The notes: generated by a model not told the origin, from the sequence alone. Positions 43,313-53,362 are shown, counted from the stretch's first letter. The stretch: 64,000 nt of DNA from Haloarchaeobius sp. HME9146 (GCF_025399835.1 NZ_JAODVR010000002.1:1-64000); one strand, 5' to 3'. Program-made: numbers and translations.

Positions 43313-44701
43313 TCAGTCGGTCTCCGACCAGACGTGTCGGAACTTCCCGCCCGGGTCGCGAGCAGGTTGCTCGGCTGCCTGCTCGATATCCACTCCCGTG
43401 AGGCCATGGCTACGAAGGAACGACGCCAGTGCCTCCTCGACCTGCGCCCGCACTGCGGGTTCGTCGGCATCCTCGGCCACCGCGAGCCGGACACGCAGGG
43501 ACTGTGGGCCGGTCTGGCAGAGCTGGGTCCGATAGACGCCGTCGACCTCTTCCACGATGCTCGATATCGCGAGCGGGAAGATTGGAACCTGCGCTCCCGC
43601 CTGGGTCTCGAAGCGCAACACGTCGCCCTGTCGACCCTCGACCGTGAGGACGGGGAACGGACTGCCGCAGGGACACGGCTCGTCGTGCATGGTGACGCTA
43701 TCGCCCAGGTCGTACCTGACCAGCGGCTGGATGCGGTTCGCGAGGTTCGTCAGAAGGACGGTCGCCGACGGGTCACCGGGCGGCACGGGTTGGTAGTCCT
43801 CGTCGACCGGTTCGAGGACGACCCAGTCCGTGTTCGCGTGAAGGTTCCCGTGGGCGCACTCGCCCGCGATGCCGGTGAACTCGGTCGCGCCGTACAGCTC
43901 CCGGACCGGGCAGTCGAACACATGGCGAAGCTCGCGTTTTCCCGCCGCCGTAATCGGTTCGCCACTGGGCAGGACCAACGCTGGCGAGACCTTCAGCCGC
44001 CCAGCCCGTTGTTCCCTCCCGAGTTCTTCGAGCACCGTCGAGTAGCCGAAGAGGATGGCGGGCTGGTACTCGTTCAGTTCTGTCACCACCTCGCTGAGGG
44101 GTCGCTTCGGCGAGAACAGCCGAAGGCGGCGCTGGAAGAACCTGTGTTCCCGGCGCAGTAACGCGGTCCCAGACGCGGCTGCGTAGTGGGCGCGGCCGAT
44201 GGCGAACTCCGCGATTCGCAGGTCCTGTCTCGCGAGCCGTGTCGCCGACCGGAGGTCGAGCAACAGCGGATGCGTCCACCGGTCGCTCACCGCATCGGCG
44301 ACCGTCATCGCCCGGCCGTCCTGCAGGAAGATTCCAGGTTGACCGGTCGTCCCCGTGGTCGTCCACACGGGGTAGCACCCTAGCAAACGGTGCCCGACCT
44401 TCGTGGGGTCGGCGACGAAGGCGTCCACCTCGGCCCGCGTCACGGCCAGGTCTGTGACTACGTCGTCGAAGTGCTCCATCAACTGCGGTTTCGTCACTGG
44501 CGGCAGCGTGCTGAAGGTGTCAGCGGATGGCGTCAGGTCCCCGTATAACTGCTTGTAGAACCGCGAGTTCCGTGTCACGAACGCGAGGTAATCCTCGAGC
44601 CGCCGGCGCTGACGGTGCTCGATGCGACGTCGGCTCGCGTGTGTCGCTCCCATCGCGTCCAGCCGGATACATACCGTCTCCCCCGGGTGCATGTGGGACA
44701 T
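43313..44701 (-). CDS. PaaK-like AMP-forming ligase / adenylate-forming enzyme
   Basis: The roughly 462-residue protein belongs to the phenylacetate-CoA ligase/coenzyme F390 synthetase-like group. The ATP-binding P-loop is TTTGTTGQPGIFLQDG near residue 115. AILFGYSTVLEELG, RELYGATEFTG and VRYDLGDSV are the later AMP-binding motifs, and CPCGSPFPVLTVEGRQ is typical of the family. The C-terminal domain has a GGKFRHVW ending rather than a clear catalytic Lys motif. The start is uncertain: ATG at 44701, 44692 or 44653 and GTG at 44719 are all possible. The acid substrate is unknown. It is divergent from the sarcosine-oxidase-like gene. Confidence 0.8.
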   Translation of the reverse strand: MSHMHPGETVCIRLDAMGATHASRRRIEHRQRRRLEDYLAFVTRNSRFYKQLYGDLTPSADTFSTLPPVTKPQLMEHFDDVVTDLAVTRAEVDAFVADPTKVGHRLLGCYPVWTTTGTTGQPGIFLQDGRAMTVADAVSDRWTHPLLLDLRSATRLARQDLRIAEFAIGRAHYAAASGTALLRREHRFFQRRLRLFSPKRPLSEVVTELNEYQPAILFGYSTVLEELGREQRAGRLKVSPALVLPSGEPITAAGKRELRHVFDCPVRELYGATEFTGIAGECAHGNLHANTDWVVLEPVDEDYQPVPPGDPSATVLLTNLANRIQPLVRYDLGDSVTMHDEPCPCGSPFPVLTVEGRQGDVLRFETQAGAQVPIFPLAISSIVEEVDGVYRTQLCQTGPQSLRVRLAVAEDADEPAVRAQVEEALASFLRSHGLTGVDIEQAAEQPARDPGGKFRHVWSETD

Positions 44702-44839
44702 CTCATATGAAGTAGGCACTCAGTGGAGAAAGCCGGTCCCCGGATACCTCCACCCTGTGGGGTGGTCGCTCCGCTCCCAGCCCGTCGACAGCGGCGACTC
44801 GCCGGGAGCTTTTTGGCTCACCCACGGGGGAGTGTTGGT

Positions 44840-45982
44840 ATGGCAGCCAGCGAGCGATACGAGACCATCGTCGTCGGCGTCGGCGGCATGGGCAGCGCGA
44901 CAGTCGACCACCTGGCGCGCCGGGGCGTCGACGTCCTCGGGCTCGAACGCTACGACATCCCGCATTCGAAGGGGTCCTCGCACGGGGTGACCCGCATCAT
45001 CCGCCGGCCACAGTTCGAGGACCCGGCGTACGTCCCGCTGGTCGAGCGCTCGTTCGACCTGTGGGAGGATCTGGAGGAAACACACGGACGCGAACTCCTC
45101 GTCAGGAACGGCTCCATCGACGTGGGCCCCGCGGGCAGCGACATCGTCCGAGACTCGCGCGACTCCTGCAAGCAGTACGGCATCGAGTACGAGGAACTCA
45201 CAGGTGACGAACTGGGCGAGCGGTTCCCGGGATACGACCTGCCCGAGGATTTCCGGGGAATCTACCAGCCCGACGGCGGCTTCGTCGTCCCCGAGCAGTG
45301 CATCATCGCCCACGTGAACCGCGCCCACGACCACGGTGCGGAGATCCACGCCCGCGAGCAGGTGCTCGGGTGGGAACCGACCGAGGACGGGGGCGTCACC
45401 GTCGAGACCGACGCGGCGAGCTACGAGGCCGACAAGCTCGTCATCACGGCCGGCGCGTGGGCGGCGAACCTGGTCCCGCAACTGGAGGGGCTCGCGGTCC
45501 CGGAACGACAGGTGCTGGCGTGGCTCCAGCCCGAGGTTCCTGCATCCTTCCAGCCCGAGAACTTCCCGGTGTTCGTCACCGAGACCGACCTGGGCCACCA
45601 CTACGGGTTCCCGGTGTACGACGTACCCGGGTTCAAGTTCGGCTGGTTCAACCACCTCGAAGAGACGGTCGACCCGGACGAGATGAACCGTGAACCGACC
45701 CAACAGGACGAGCGCGTGCTCCGCGACTTCGCAGAACAGTACTTCCCGGACGGCGCGGGTCCGACGATGCGGCTCTCGACGTGCATCTTCACGAACACCC
45801 CCGACGAGCACTTCGTTCTCGACACGCTCCCGGAGCACCCACAGGTGACCGTCGGTGCGGGCTTCTCGGGCCACGGGTTCAAGTTCGCCAGCGTCGTCGG
45901 CGAGATTCTGGCCGACCTGAGCGAGGAGGGCGAGACAGAGCACGACATCGACCTGTTCGACATCGAGCGGTTCGACGGGTAG
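44840..45982 (+). CDS. Monomeric sarcosine oxidase / N-methyltryptophan oxidase family
   Basis: The 380-residue FAD-dependent amine oxidase has the N-terminal dinucleotide motif GVGGMGSATVDHLARRG, ERYDIPHSKGSSHGVTRIIR, and GAGFSGHGFKFASVVGEILADL near the C-terminus. TCIFTNTPDEHF contains Cys315, the position of the covalent 8-alpha-S-cysteinyl flavin in monomeric sarcosine oxidase. It oxidises an N-methyl amino acid to the demethylated amine plus formaldehyde and H2O2; the exact substrate is open. Start 44840 precedes the Rossmann strand directly. It abuts the histidine kinase stop with no spacer. Confidence 0.9.
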   Translation: MAASERYETIVVGVGGMGSATVDHLARRGVDVLGLERYDIPHSKGSSHGVTRIIRRPQFEDPAYVPLVERSFDLWEDLEETHGRELLVRNGSIDVGPAGSDIVRDSRDSCKQYGIEYEELTGDELGERFPGYDLPEDFRGIYQPDGGFVVPEQCIIAHVNRAHDHGAEIHAREQVLGWEPTEDGGVTVETDAASYEADKLVITAGAWAANLVPQLEGLAVPERQVLAWLQPEVPASFQPENFPVFVTETDLGHHYGFPVYDVPGFKFGWFNHLEETVDPDEMNREPTQQDERVLRDFAEQYFPDGAGPTMRLSTCIFTNTPDEHFVLDTLPEHPQVTVGAGFSGHGFKFASVVGEILADLSEEGETEHDIDLFDIERFDG

Positions 45983-47422
45983 CTACGTGTCCGCTTTCTG
46001 CAACTCGACGAGGACGATGCTCCCTTCGGGCTCGTTGTCCTCGACCCAGATGTCGCCCCCGTAGGCGGTCACGAGTTTCTTCGCGATGTAGAGACCGAGG
46101 CCGGTCCCTTCGCTATCCAGGCTGACCGTCCCGCGCTCGAAGATACTCTCTTTCAGGTCGTCGGGGATGCCTGGGCCGTTGTCCGCGATACTGATGCGCA
46201 CCGACCCATCTCTGTGCGCCGTCCGCACCGTGAGCTCCGGGTTCGGCCGGTCGCAGTGCTGGACCGCATTGTTCAGGAGGTTCCCGAACACCGACGAGAG
46301 CATCGGATTCGCACGCACCATGACGTCGGTATCCTCGCCGACCTGTTCGATGACGGTGTTCTCGTACGACTGTTTGACGCGTTCTATCTCCGGTTCCAGT
46401 GCGCTGGAGAGATGGATGGGCTCCAGTTCCAGCTTGCTGTCCTCCTGGGTGATTATCTCGACCACGTCCCGAACCGAGTCCGTCAGCCTGAGGGTGTGGT
46501 CGCTCGCTGTGGCCACCCGGTCGAGGTGCTCGCCGAACTCGCGACGGAGCAGGTCCAGCCAGAGGTTGACGATGGTCATGTCGTTCCGGATGTCGTGGTG
46601 GATGAGCCGGTTCAACAGGGCGAGTTCCTCGCGCTGCTCCCGGAGGGCCTGCTCCGTCTCCTTGCCCGCCGTGATATCTATCGCGACACCGGTAATGACA
46701 GCTGGCTCGCCGTCCTCGGTCCACTCCGTCGGCCGGCCCACGTCGTGGAACCAGCGGTAGTCGCCGTCGGCGGTCTGGATGCGATACTCGATCTCGTACC
46801 GGTCGGTCTCCTTCCGATAGAGCGCTCGCATCGCTTCCATCGCGTCCTCGTAGTCGTCCGGGTGCAAGAGGTCGGTGAAGTCGGTGTAGTGGTCGAACTG
46901 ACCGGGTTCGAAGCCGAGCATCCGCGCCTTGTTCGGGTGGAAGCTGACGTTGCCGGAGTCGACCTCCATCTCCCACCAGCCGAGCTCGCCGACGAACATG
47001 GCCTCGTCCATCAGCGTGCTGTACTCCTCGTACTCTCGCTCGACTGCATCGCGACGAGTGTCGTCGTGGACCGTCAGCAGGACCGTGTCGTCCGCCCCCG
47101 GCATCGGCTTCGCGTCGACGACGACGGGCCGCTCCGTGTCGTCCCCCGTGACGAGGGTGGTATCGAAGGTGACCGACGCGTCGCTCTCGGTGGTTCGCCG
47201 GAGGAATCGTGCCACGGTCTCGGCGTCGTTGTCGCTGCCGTCCCCGAGCAGTGTGGCGATGTCGGTGCCGACCACGTCGTCCGTCTCGACCGCCGCGAGC
47301 CGGCAGAAGGCCTCGTTCACTGCGACGACCTCGTCCCGGGCCGTATCGTAGCCGACCAGACCGACGCCGACCGAGTCGAACAGGGCCCCGTTCGCCACGA
47401 CTTCGTCTTCGAATGCTGTCAT
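45983..47422 (-). CDS. PAS-domain sensor histidine kinase
   Basis: The 479-residue soluble kinase has a divergent PAS domain (about 12-120) and a second PAS/PAC domain (140-255, MLGFEPGQFDHYTDFTDLLHPDD ... EYRIQTADGDYRWFHDVGRP). The dimerisation helix has NRLIHHDIRNDM and presumptive phospho-His276. The catalytic domain has N-box GNLLNNAVQH, G1 DNGPGIPDD and G2 SEGTGLGLYIAKK. No membrane helix is present, so it senses an internal signal, possibly through a PAS ligand. No receiver gene is adjacent. It lies 75 bases downstream of the MMPL gene on the same strand. Confidence 0.92.
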   Translation of the reverse strand: MTAFEDEVVANGALFDSVGVGLVGYDTARDEVVAVNEAFCRLAAVETDDVVGTDIATLLGDGSDNDAETVARFLRRTTESDASVTFDTTLVTGDDTERPVVVDAKPMPGADDTVLLTVHDDTRRDAVEREYEEYSTLMDEAMFVGELGWWEMEVDSGNVSFHPNKARMLGFEPGQFDHYTDFTDLLHPDDYEDAMEAMRALYRKETDRYEIEYRIQTADGDYRWFHDVGRPTEWTEDGEPAVITGVAIDITAGKETEQALREQREELALLNRLIHHDIRNDMTIVNLWLDLLRREFGEHLDRVATASDHTLRLTDSVRDVVEIITQEDSKLELEPIHLSSALEPEIERVKQSYENTVIEQVGEDTDVMVRANPMLSSVFGNLLNNAVQHCDRPNPELTVRTAHRDGSVRISIADNGPGIPDDLKESIFERGTVSLDSEGTGLGLYIAKKLVTAYGGDIWVEDNEPEGSIVLVELQKADT

Positions 47423-47497
47423 CGGCGCACTATCTCTCGTGACGTAGTACGTATCCCGGCAGGTTAGAGTACCACCACGATATATCCAGTGCGCTCT

Positions 47498-49981
47498 TTA
47501 TCCCTGCCTGATTTCCCCGGGAACTGATGTCTCGATTCGGAGGGTGTTCCAGGCCGTGAGCAGCCGGGCCCACAGGACTACCGCGGCTGGCGTCACCACG
47601 AGCGCCGAGACGTACGAGTAGACCACGCTGAGCGCGACCACGAGCCCGAACTGGCCCAGAATCGGTGTGATGGCCAGGCCGAGGACGCCGATGCCGGAGA
47701 CGGTCGTGAGCATACTCCCCGTCAGTGCCCCGCCGGTACCGCGGGTCGTGTTCTCCAGGGCGGCGAACACGTCACCTGTTTCGGCCAACTCCTCGGCCAC
47801 CCGGTGGATGACGTGGGCCGAGTAGTCGATACCCAGCCCGAGTGCGACCGAGAAGACGGTCGCGGTCAGCGCGTTGAACGGAATCCCGAGCAAGCGCATC
47901 GAGCCGGCGATGAGGGCGATGCTCACGGCGATGGGGAGCAGGTTGACGATGCCGAGGGAGCCGACGCCGAGCGTGACGCGGTAGATGAACACGAGGAACA
48001 CCGCGGTGAGGACGAGCGCGATGACGAGGCTGTCGACCGCCGTCTCGAAGATGAGGTCGGAGACGGCCTGGAAGACGACGATGGTCCCGGTCGCGGTCCC
48101 GGTGAGGCGGTGGCGGCGCGAGAGCGTGACGGCGTCCGCGGCGACCTCGCGTTGCTCCGCGTCGGATTCGACCCGGTAGACGATACGCGCGCTCCGGAAG
48201 TCCTCGGTGATGTACGTCAGCGTGCTGTCGCGGACCGGCGAGTCGAGGAGCGCCTCGTATATCTCTTCGAGGCTGTCGTCGGGAATCCCGTTGCCGTCGA
48301 TGTCGTTCCGTGCCACCAGCCTGGCGAACTCGGGGTCGCGCTCGGCGTACATCTGGATGACCGTCACGATGCTATCGGCCCTGGCATCGCGCCGGTCCGT
48401 GATGACGGTACTCGGTGGATTGCGCCCGGCGCGGTGGATGGATTCGAGCGCGAAGTCCTCGGTGAGTGGCCCCTCGACGAGCACGGTGACCACGTCGTCC
48501 TCTGCGGATTCGAAGTTCTCCTCCAGGAAGTCGATGGTCTCGGGTGTGGTGTACTCGCCCGGTCGGAACGGTTCGGGCAGGCTCGTGATGTACTCGGGCT
48601 GGTCGGTCCGTGGGAGGAAATCGTCCTCGGAGAACGAGGTGTCGATGCCGGCCCCATAGCTGGCGGACGCACCGGCGACGAGCAGCACGACGACCAGGAA
48701 CACACCGGGAGCGCGCCGGGCGACGACCACGCCGACGGGGAGCACCGCCCCGAGGACGGACCCCTCTTGCCCGAGTGGTCGTTGCCAGAGCGCGGGGATG
48801 CCGAGGCGGTCGCGTTGCGTGTCGGTCCAGACCTTCGCGGCGGGCAGGAACACCCCGAACACGAGGAAGGTGAACGTGATGCCGACGGCCGCCGTGATGC
48901 CGAAGTCGGCGATGGGTTTCAGGCTGCTGGTGGCGTTGGCCGCGAAGCCGATGACTGTCGTCCCCGTGACGATGAAGAACGCGACCAGCAACTGGCGACC
49001 TGCGATGTCCATGGAATCGGTCGGCGACAGCCCCCGGACCCGCTCCTCGCGGTAACGGTTGACGACGTGGATACCGAAGTCGATGCCGACCGCGAGCAAC
49101 AGCGGCGGGACCGCGACCAGCAACTGGGTGAACGCGATGCCGGCGAGCCCGAGGAACCCGAACGTCCAGACCAGCGTCATCGCGAGCGAGAGCACCCCGA
49201 GCGCGAGGTCTGCGGGGTCGCGGTAGGCGTAGACGAGGAACACGAGGATGAGCAACGACGCGGCGGGCACGATGATGAGGAGGGAGTCGGCGATGACCGT
49301 GGTGGTCTCGGCGGCCAGCACGCCGCTGCCGAACACCACGATGTCCGCAGTAACGACGCCCTGCATGCGGACCTGCAGCGGCGTGAGCGGGTCGTCCGAC
49401 CCGCTGCCTGCCGAGGGAGGGTCCGTCGGGAGCGCGTGCTCGATGAGAGCGATGGTCGCCAGCGCGGTGCCAGCCCGGGCGTTGAAATCGTCACTCACGA
49501 GCGCCCGGAAGGCCGGGTTCGTCGCGGCCCGGTCGACCGCCCGGTCCAGCTCCTCGGGCGAGGCACGTTCGACCGCTTCGACCTGCGCGTCGAGCGTCGT
49601 CGCGGTGGGGTCGAGTTCTCGTGCGACGAGGCTCGCGGCGCTGCTGGTCGACTCGACCCGGAAGCCGGGGTCGTCCTCGATGCGTTCGAGCGTCGTGAGC
49701 ATGCGCAACAGCGAGGGCTTCGCGAGCACGTTCTGGCTAGACTGTATGAGCTGGGTGGTCCCTTCGGCGGGGTCGAACGGCGGCTCGAACAGCCCCTGGA
49801 CCTTCTCCAGCGCGGTCGTCGACGGGAGGTCCTCGGTGAAGCCCTCCGTCCCGGCGTCGGTCGACACTGCAGGGAGACCGGTCGCGAATCCGGCGGTGAC
49901 GACGAGGAAGGCGACGATGACGGCACCGGGTCGGTCGACGACCAGGGCGGCGATTCGCCGGACGAGGTTCTCGCGCGTCAC
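47498..49981 (-). CDS. RND/MMPL-family exporter
   Basis: The 827-residue protein has the duplicated RND plan. Each half has one helix, a large exterior domain (about 35-225 and 445-620) and a block of five helices. The helix-block motifs include AVGIDFGIHVVNRYREER in the first half and ALGLGIDYSAHVIHRVAEE in the second, with the conserved Asp-Tyr/Phe for proton coupling. It starts with GTG. It lies 45 bases after the secreted NEW3-like gene and probably forms an operon with it. The cargo is probably a lipid or hydrophobic compound, as in MMPL and SSD-type proteins, but is unknown. Confidence 0.88.
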   Translation of the reverse strand: MTRENLVRRIAALVVDRPGAVIVAFLVVTAGFATGLPAVSTDAGTEGFTEDLPSTTALEKVQGLFEPPFDPAEGTTQLIQSSQNVLAKPSLLRMLTTLERIEDDPGFRVESTSSAASLVARELDPTATTLDAQVEAVERASPEELDRAVDRAATNPAFRALVSDDFNARAGTALATIALIEHALPTDPPSAGSGSDDPLTPLQVRMQGVVTADIVVFGSGVLAAETTTVIADSLLIIVPAASLLILVFLVYAYRDPADLALGVLSLAMTLVWTFGFLGLAGIAFTQLLVAVPPLLLAVGIDFGIHVVNRYREERVRGLSPTDSMDIAGRQLLVAFFIVTGTTVIGFAANATSSLKPIADFGITAAVGITFTFLVFGVFLPAAKVWTDTQRDRLGIPALWQRPLGQEGSVLGAVLPVGVVVARRAPGVFLVVVLLVAGASASYGAGIDTSFSEDDFLPRTDQPEYITSLPEPFRPGEYTTPETIDFLEENFESAEDDVVTVLVEGPLTEDFALESIHRAGRNPPSTVITDRRDARADSIVTVIQMYAERDPEFARLVARNDIDGNGIPDDSLEEIYEALLDSPVRDSTLTYITEDFRSARIVYRVESDAEQREVAADAVTLSRRHRLTGTATGTIVVFQAVSDLIFETAVDSLVIALVLTAVFLVFIYRVTLGVGSLGIVNLLPIAVSIALIAGSMRLLGIPFNALTATVFSVALGLGIDYSAHVIHRVAEELAETGDVFAALENTTRGTGGALTGSMLTTVSGIGVLGLAITPILGQFGLVVALSVVYSYVSALVVTPAAVVLWARLLTAWNTLRIETSVPGEIRQG

Positions 49982-50026
49982 GCTGCACCCTCTCCCCAGG
50001 TGGCGCTGCCCACCAGGCCGCCAGTG

Positions 50027-52219
50027 TCAGTCATCGTCACCTCCGGGAATCTGGCCCCCGGTCGGCATGTCGGCGGGTGGCTCGTCGGACTCTCCACCGT
50101 CACCCAGTGCCGGCGTCTCCTCGCGACGCTTTCGCGCCGCGTTTGCCCGCTTGCGAAGGCCACGCCAGACGTACAGGAATCCCCCGAGGAAGACCAGGAC
50201 GGCGAGCACGTACCACACCCACGTCGGGATGGTGAACCCGCGCGTCTGCGGCTCGACGACGGTCACGCCCACTTGGAACGTATCGGAGAGCTTCGTCTCG
50301 CCGTCGGGTTTCTCGAACAGCAGGTCGACCGTCACCGGGTAGCGCTTCAGCTGGGCGCTCCCGCTGGCACTCACGGAGAACAGCAACTCGACGCGCTCGC
50401 CCGGCGCGATGGACTCGATGAACGCCGAGTCGTCCTCGGCGCTCAGCGGGTCGGTCGCGAACAGCCGGGCATTGACGTTCCTGACGACCTCGTCACGGTT
50501 GTTCGTCACCACGACGACGACCTTCCCGGTCCGGCCGACCGTGACGGTCGCGTTGCCCGACACGACGGCGAACTCGTCCCGGCGCTCCTCGACCAGCACC
50601 GTCGCCGGCAGGTCGTCGCTCTGGCGACGGTCGTCCTCGACGTCGCGGTACTCGACGGTGAAGTCGACCTGTCGTGGCCCCGGATCGGCTGTGTCACGCA
50701 CTTCGACCGGGAACACGAACGAGGCGTTCTGGCCGGCGGCGAGCGAGCCGACGGCGTAGGTCGTCTCGGTCGGGACGATGGTGTCGGACTGGACCGCGAG
50801 GCGGACGATGGCGTCGCTGGCGTTTCGCGGCCCGAGGTTCGTGACAAGCCCCCTGATGACGCCGTCCTCGTAGTCGACCCGGAGCGTGCTGGTCAGGTCA
50901 GAGACGGCGAATCGCTGTTCGGGGTCGGGCCGGACCGGAATCGAGAACGTGGTCGAGTCGACGACTTCACCGTCCCGGTCGGTATAGGTGACGCTCCCGC
51001 GGAAGGCGTAGGTGTCCGGAATCGCCTGCTCGCCGGCGTCGACCCGGAATGTCACGCGCTCGCGCTGGCCCGGTTCGAGGTCGCCGACGAACCGGCCGTC
51101 TCGGTTCGACCCGGTGAACGTCAGGTCGCCGCTCTCGCTGGTGACCACGACGGTCGCGTCCCTGGCAACGTCGAAGCCGACGTTCTCCACGACGAAGGAG
51201 ACCACGCCAGAGGAGCCGACCTGCAGGTCCGAGCCCGTCGAGACGACCTGGAAGCGTGCGTCGACCGTTATCTCGACGACCATCGGGAAGGTGACGACCT
51301 CTTCGCGGTAGGCCAGCACCCGGCCCTCGTCGTCGACGGTATCGACCGCCTCGTACCTGACGACGAGGTTCAGCTCGTAGAACCCGGGGCGAGCGTCCTC
51401 GTCGACCGAGACCCTGACGGGCGCTTCCACGACGGTTCCCTGGTCGACCCAGCCGAGCGGGACCACGTCGGTCCGGACCTCGATGGGGACGCCGGACGAT
51501 TCGAGCAACTGGATCTCAACGTTCCGCGCGCTGGTGACGAGTCGTTCGGTTTCGAGCCCGTTCCCGTTGCTCGACGGGAACAGGGTGATGCCGCCGCCGT
51601 CGTCAACCTCTACGACCTCCGGTCCGGCCCCGTCGTTGACCACCTGGAACCGGAGGGTTGCCTCCTCGTCGGGTCTGAGATAGTTCTCCGGCAGGTAGGG
51701 CGTGACGTGCGGGAACCCGAACGAGAGGCTACGCTCGTCCTCCTCCTCGAAGAGGTCCTCGATGGCCCGCTGGAGTTCGCGCAGGGCGTCCTCGATGACC
51801 TCTGGGTCGAACTCGGTCAGGTTCGAGTGGTTCGTCTCGTTGTGCCAGTCCTCCAGCGTCCTGTTCGTCAGCCCGTACACCGTCTCGTTCGCCCAGTACC
51901 GGACGTCCTCGTGGGTCCAGTTGCTGGCGTTGTGCAGGTGTTCGAGCGAGTCCAGCACCCGTGTCGCGTTCCACCACGACTCATTGGCGACGCCGGTCTC
52001 GTTCGCCCAGCGGTCCAGCTCGTCCAGTACCTGTGTGCGGTTCCAGGTTGCATTGTCGGGGAGCGTCTCGTCGACGTCAGCGAGTGTTCCCACGGGCTCG
52101 ATGGTGGCGCTGGAAGCCGCCGGCTGGCCCGCACTCGCGGCGACGACGGGGCTCAGCGTCGTCGAGACGAGTACGAGGAGGACCAGGACCACTGCTTCGA
52201 GGGTCGTCGCTCGCGACAT
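50027..52219 (-). CDS. Surface protein with CARDB/NEW3-like repeats and C-terminal TM anchor
   Basis: The 730-residue protein has a Sec-type signal (VVLVLLVLVSTTLSPVVAAS). A segment rich in Asn-X-Ser/Thr sequons follows (12 between residues 55 and 140). Several beta-sandwich domains of the COG1361/CARDB/NPCBM-NEW3 type come next, with recurring phrases such as VVENVGFDVARDATVVV, VTNLGPRNASDAIVRL and VTNNRDEVVRNVNARL. One TM helix (WVWYVLAVLVFLGGFLYVW, near 675) is followed by a basic stretch and an acidic tail. Together with the downstream MMPL exporter it may form an envelope complex. The role is unknown. Confidence 0.82.
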   Translation of the reverse strand: MSRATTLEAVVLVLLVLVSTTLSPVVAASAGQPAASSATIEPVGTLADVDETLPDNATWNRTQVLDELDRWANETGVANESWWNATRVLDSLEHLHNASNWTHEDVRYWANETVYGLTNRTLEDWHNETNHSNLTEFDPEVIEDALRELQRAIEDLFEEEDERSLSFGFPHVTPYLPENYLRPDEEATLRFQVVNDGAGPEVVEVDDGGGITLFPSSNGNGLETERLVTSARNVEIQLLESSGVPIEVRTDVVPLGWVDQGTVVEAPVRVSVDEDARPGFYELNLVVRYEAVDTVDDEGRVLAYREEVVTFPMVVEITVDARFQVVSTGSDLQVGSSGVVSFVVENVGFDVARDATVVVTSESGDLTFTGSNRDGRFVGDLEPGQRERVTFRVDAGEQAIPDTYAFRGSVTYTDRDGEVVDSTTFSIPVRPDPEQRFAVSDLTSTLRVDYEDGVIRGLVTNLGPRNASDAIVRLAVQSDTIVPTETTYAVGSLAAGQNASFVFPVEVRDTADPGPRQVDFTVEYRDVEDDRRQSDDLPATVLVEERRDEFAVVSGNATVTVGRTGKVVVVVTNNRDEVVRNVNARLFATDPLSAEDDSAFIESIAPGERVELLFSVSASGSAQLKRYPVTVDLLFEKPDGETKLSDTFQVGVTVVEPQTRGFTIPTWVWYVLAVLVFLGGFLYVWRGLRKRANAARKRREETPALGDGGESDEPPADMPTGGQIPGGDDD

Positions 52220-52368
52220 CTATTCGTTCACTGAGGGGTACGCGCGCGAATCGCATATACTTATTTAGTAGTTGACAGGAAATCACCGCGGGGTGCCCTG
52301 CTAACCTGTCCGTCAGCGCGATTCGACACCGGGAGGAGACGGATGGAGACATTCGCCAGGTGAGATGG

Positions 52369-52375
52369 GTTTACC
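52369..52375 (+). promoter_or_regulatory. TATA-like element before the PfkB kinase
   Basis: GTTTACC is centred about 28 nt upstream of the ATG at 52400, consistent with a leaderless transcript. A larger AT-rich patch (ATATACTTATTTAGTAG, 52254-52270) closer to the divergent surface-protein gene is a candidate promoter for that gene. Confidence 0.4.
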
Positions 52376-52399
52376 TGTACCCACCGAGAATCGACGTGC

Positions 52400-53362
52400 A
52401 TGACCGACCCACGTATCCTCGTCGCCGGCGAGACGCTCGTGGATTTCCTCCCCGAGCGCGTCGGCCCGCTGACCGAGGTCGAGTCGTTCGACAGACGGCC
52501 GGGCGGTGCCCCGGCCAACGTCGCGGTGGCACTCGCCCGACTCGGACACACCCCGTGGTTCTGGACCCGTGTCGGCGACGACCCCTTCGGCGAGTTCCTG
52601 ACGAAGACGCTCGAGGACGAGGGGCTTCCCCCGAGATTCGTCGAACGTGACCCCGAGGCCCAGACGACGCTCGCGTTCGTCACCCACGACGCCGACGCCG
52701 ACCGGTCGTTCTCGTTCTACCGCGACCGAACCGCCGACACCCGGCTGGAGCCAGGCCGGATTCCGGACGAGACGCTCGAAGCGGCCGAAACGGTCGTCTG
52801 CGGGGGCGTCACGCTCGCGTCCGGTCGCTCTCGCGAGGCCACGCTCGACCTGCTCGCGCGGGCCCAGGACCACGACTGTACTGTCTGGTTCGACCCCAAC
52901 TACCGCCCGGAACTCTGGCCCGACGACGACTTCGCGGCGGTCGTCGGCGACGCGCTCTCGGACGTGGACGTGCTCAAGGCCACCGACGAGGAACTGGAAC
53001 TGCTCGAACTCCGGGGCGAGACGGCGGCGGAACTCGCCGACGCGGCCACCGAGGTCGGCCCGCATACCGTCTTGATGACCCGTGGCGCAGACGGCTCCGT
53101 CGCGTTCTCGACCGCCGACGCCCCGTGGGGCGAGACGACGGCCGAGCACCACGGCTATCCGGTCGAGCCCGTCGATGCGACCGGCGCGGGCGACGCCTTC
53201 CTCGCCGGCGCAGTCGCTGCAGTGGACGATGGAGAGCGAGATATCGAGGAGGTTCTGGCGCATGCGAACGCTGTGGCGGCAGTCGCGACCACCGCTGCGG
53301 GTGCGATGACCGCGCTGCCGTCCGGAACGGATGTGGGTGCGTTCCGGGAGTCAGCGTCGTAG
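52400..53362 (+). CDS. PfkB-family carbohydrate kinase
   Basis: The 320-residue ribokinase-fold enzyme has signature 1, GGAPANVAVALARLG, near residues 36-50. Signature 2, DATGAGDAFLAG, near 257 contains the catalytic Asp. An anion hole and ATP site lie in LMTRGADGS. It phosphorylates a sugar or sugar acid such as fructose, ribose or 2-keto-3-deoxygluconate; the sequence alone does not decide. It is convergent with the M24-like gene (12-base overlap of the 3' ends) at the edge of the sugar-uptake locus, so it may phosphorylate the imported or processed sugar. Confidence 0.9.
   Translation: MTDPRILVAGETLVDFLPERVGPLTEVESFDRRPGGAPANVAVALARLGHTPWFWTRVGDDPFGEFLTKTLEDEGLPPRFVERDPEAQTTLAFVTHDADADRSFSFYRDRTADTRLEPGRIPDETLEAAETVVCGGVTLASGRSREATLDLLARAQDHDCTVWFDPNYRPELWPDDDFAAVVGDALSDVDVLKATDEELELLELRGETAAELADAATEVGPHTVLMTRGADGSVAFSTADAPWGETTAEHHGYPVEPVDATGAGDAFLAGAVAAVDDGERDIEEVLAHANAVAAVATTAAGAMTALPSGTDVGAFRESAS

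Noticed and set aside
47804-52234. 1476-codon plus-strand frame
   Set aside because: It is antisense to the MMPL exporter and surface-protein genes. Its Arg/Glu/Val repeats reflect codon bias of the opposite strand, not a protein.
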